A stretch of DNA of 6,964 bases from an uncultured bacterium (GTDB lineage Bacteria > Bacillota > Limnochordia > DTU080 > JAAYLA01): contig CALKAQ010000059.1 in assembly GCA_937983075.1 (NCBI GenBank), positions 1 through 6,964 of the forward strand, given 5' to 3'. Below, in pieces: positions 6,901 through 6,964 of this stretch. The notes beneath the pieces are model-generated. The model ran no database searches. It was not told the origin of the DNA and worked only from the letters and a program-made list of their open reading frames with translations. The position numbers were made by a program, and so were the translations under genes. Numbering within the stretch: the stretch's first letter is position 1; the number at the start of each line of letters is the position of its first letter.

Positions 6901-6964
6901 TTGCTAACCCCGGAAGAAGCAGCGGATAGACTAAACGTTTCGCCTATGACTGTCCGTAAGTGGC
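6901..6964 (+). CDS. Start of a divergent helix-turn-helix (HTH_17, excisionase/MerR-like) protein, partial
   Basis: The frame starting at TTG 6901 encodes LLTPEEAADRLNVSPMTVRKW before the window ends (the TTG would be read as Met). This matches the start of HTH_17 DNA-binding domains: a LLTPEEAA lead, a LNVS turn, and a TVRKW recognition helix. Upstream, the frame is closed by TGA at 6865-6867 and offers no ATG or GTG. TTG is therefore the likeliest start, although no clear Shine-Dalgarno precedes it. An 8-bp palindrome CTAGCTAG (6892-6899) sits just before it, and a TATAAA at 6870-6875 could be a -10 without a recognisable -35. Possible roles are a regulator of the BREX operon, the antitoxin of a neighbouring module, an excisionase of a mobile element, or the DNA-binding part of a recombinase. 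The rest of the gene is needed to choose. Confidence 0.55.
   Translation, partial: MLTPEEAADRLNVSPMTVRKW

Overview
The window carries most of the front half of a BREX-type phage-defence operon on the minus strand. Reading leftward from about position 6805, the order is: promoter, brxA-like (6748-5948), brxB (5945-5388), brxC (5391-1942), then the N-terminal half of a pglX DNA methyltransferase gene (1927 to the left edge). pglX has no stop codon before base 1. The genes are nearly contiguous: a 2-nt gap, a 4-nt ATGA overlap, and a 14-nt gap holding a strong Shine-Dalgarno. This points to one transcript. At the right edge, on the plus strand, is the start of a divergent gene whose first residues form a helix-turn-helix of the excisionase/MerR (HTH_17) kind.

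In known BREX systems PglX methylates host DNA, and the remaining proteins distinguish unmethylated phage DNA and block its replication. BrxC is the large P-loop ATPase. BrxA is a small DNA-binding protein and BrxB a small conserved core protein. The expected later genes (pglZ, plus brxL or a helicase, possibly a second brxC/pglY) would lie left of base 1. The order brxA-brxB-brxC-pglX fits BREX types 1, 5 and 6, and this window cannot separate them. No brxE is seen just before brxA, which argues mildly against a standard type 6 layout.

The 152-bp region between brxA and the divergent gene is the only non-coding stretch, and it is dense with signals. It holds a perfect TATAAT -10 for brxA, a repeated TTGCAGT covering the -35 and abutting the -10, an 11-bp-period direct repeat, an 18-bp palindrome in the presumed 5' leader, and a two-codon ORF overlapping the brxA start.

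The host looks like a bacterium of mid GC content with GGAGG-type ribosome binding sites and sigma-70/A promoters. A Firmicute such as a clostridial lineage would fit, but this is only a guess. GC is uneven: base 1 to about 600 is near 40-45 % in the lines I counted, against 53-65 % in the lines counted in the 5' half of pglX.
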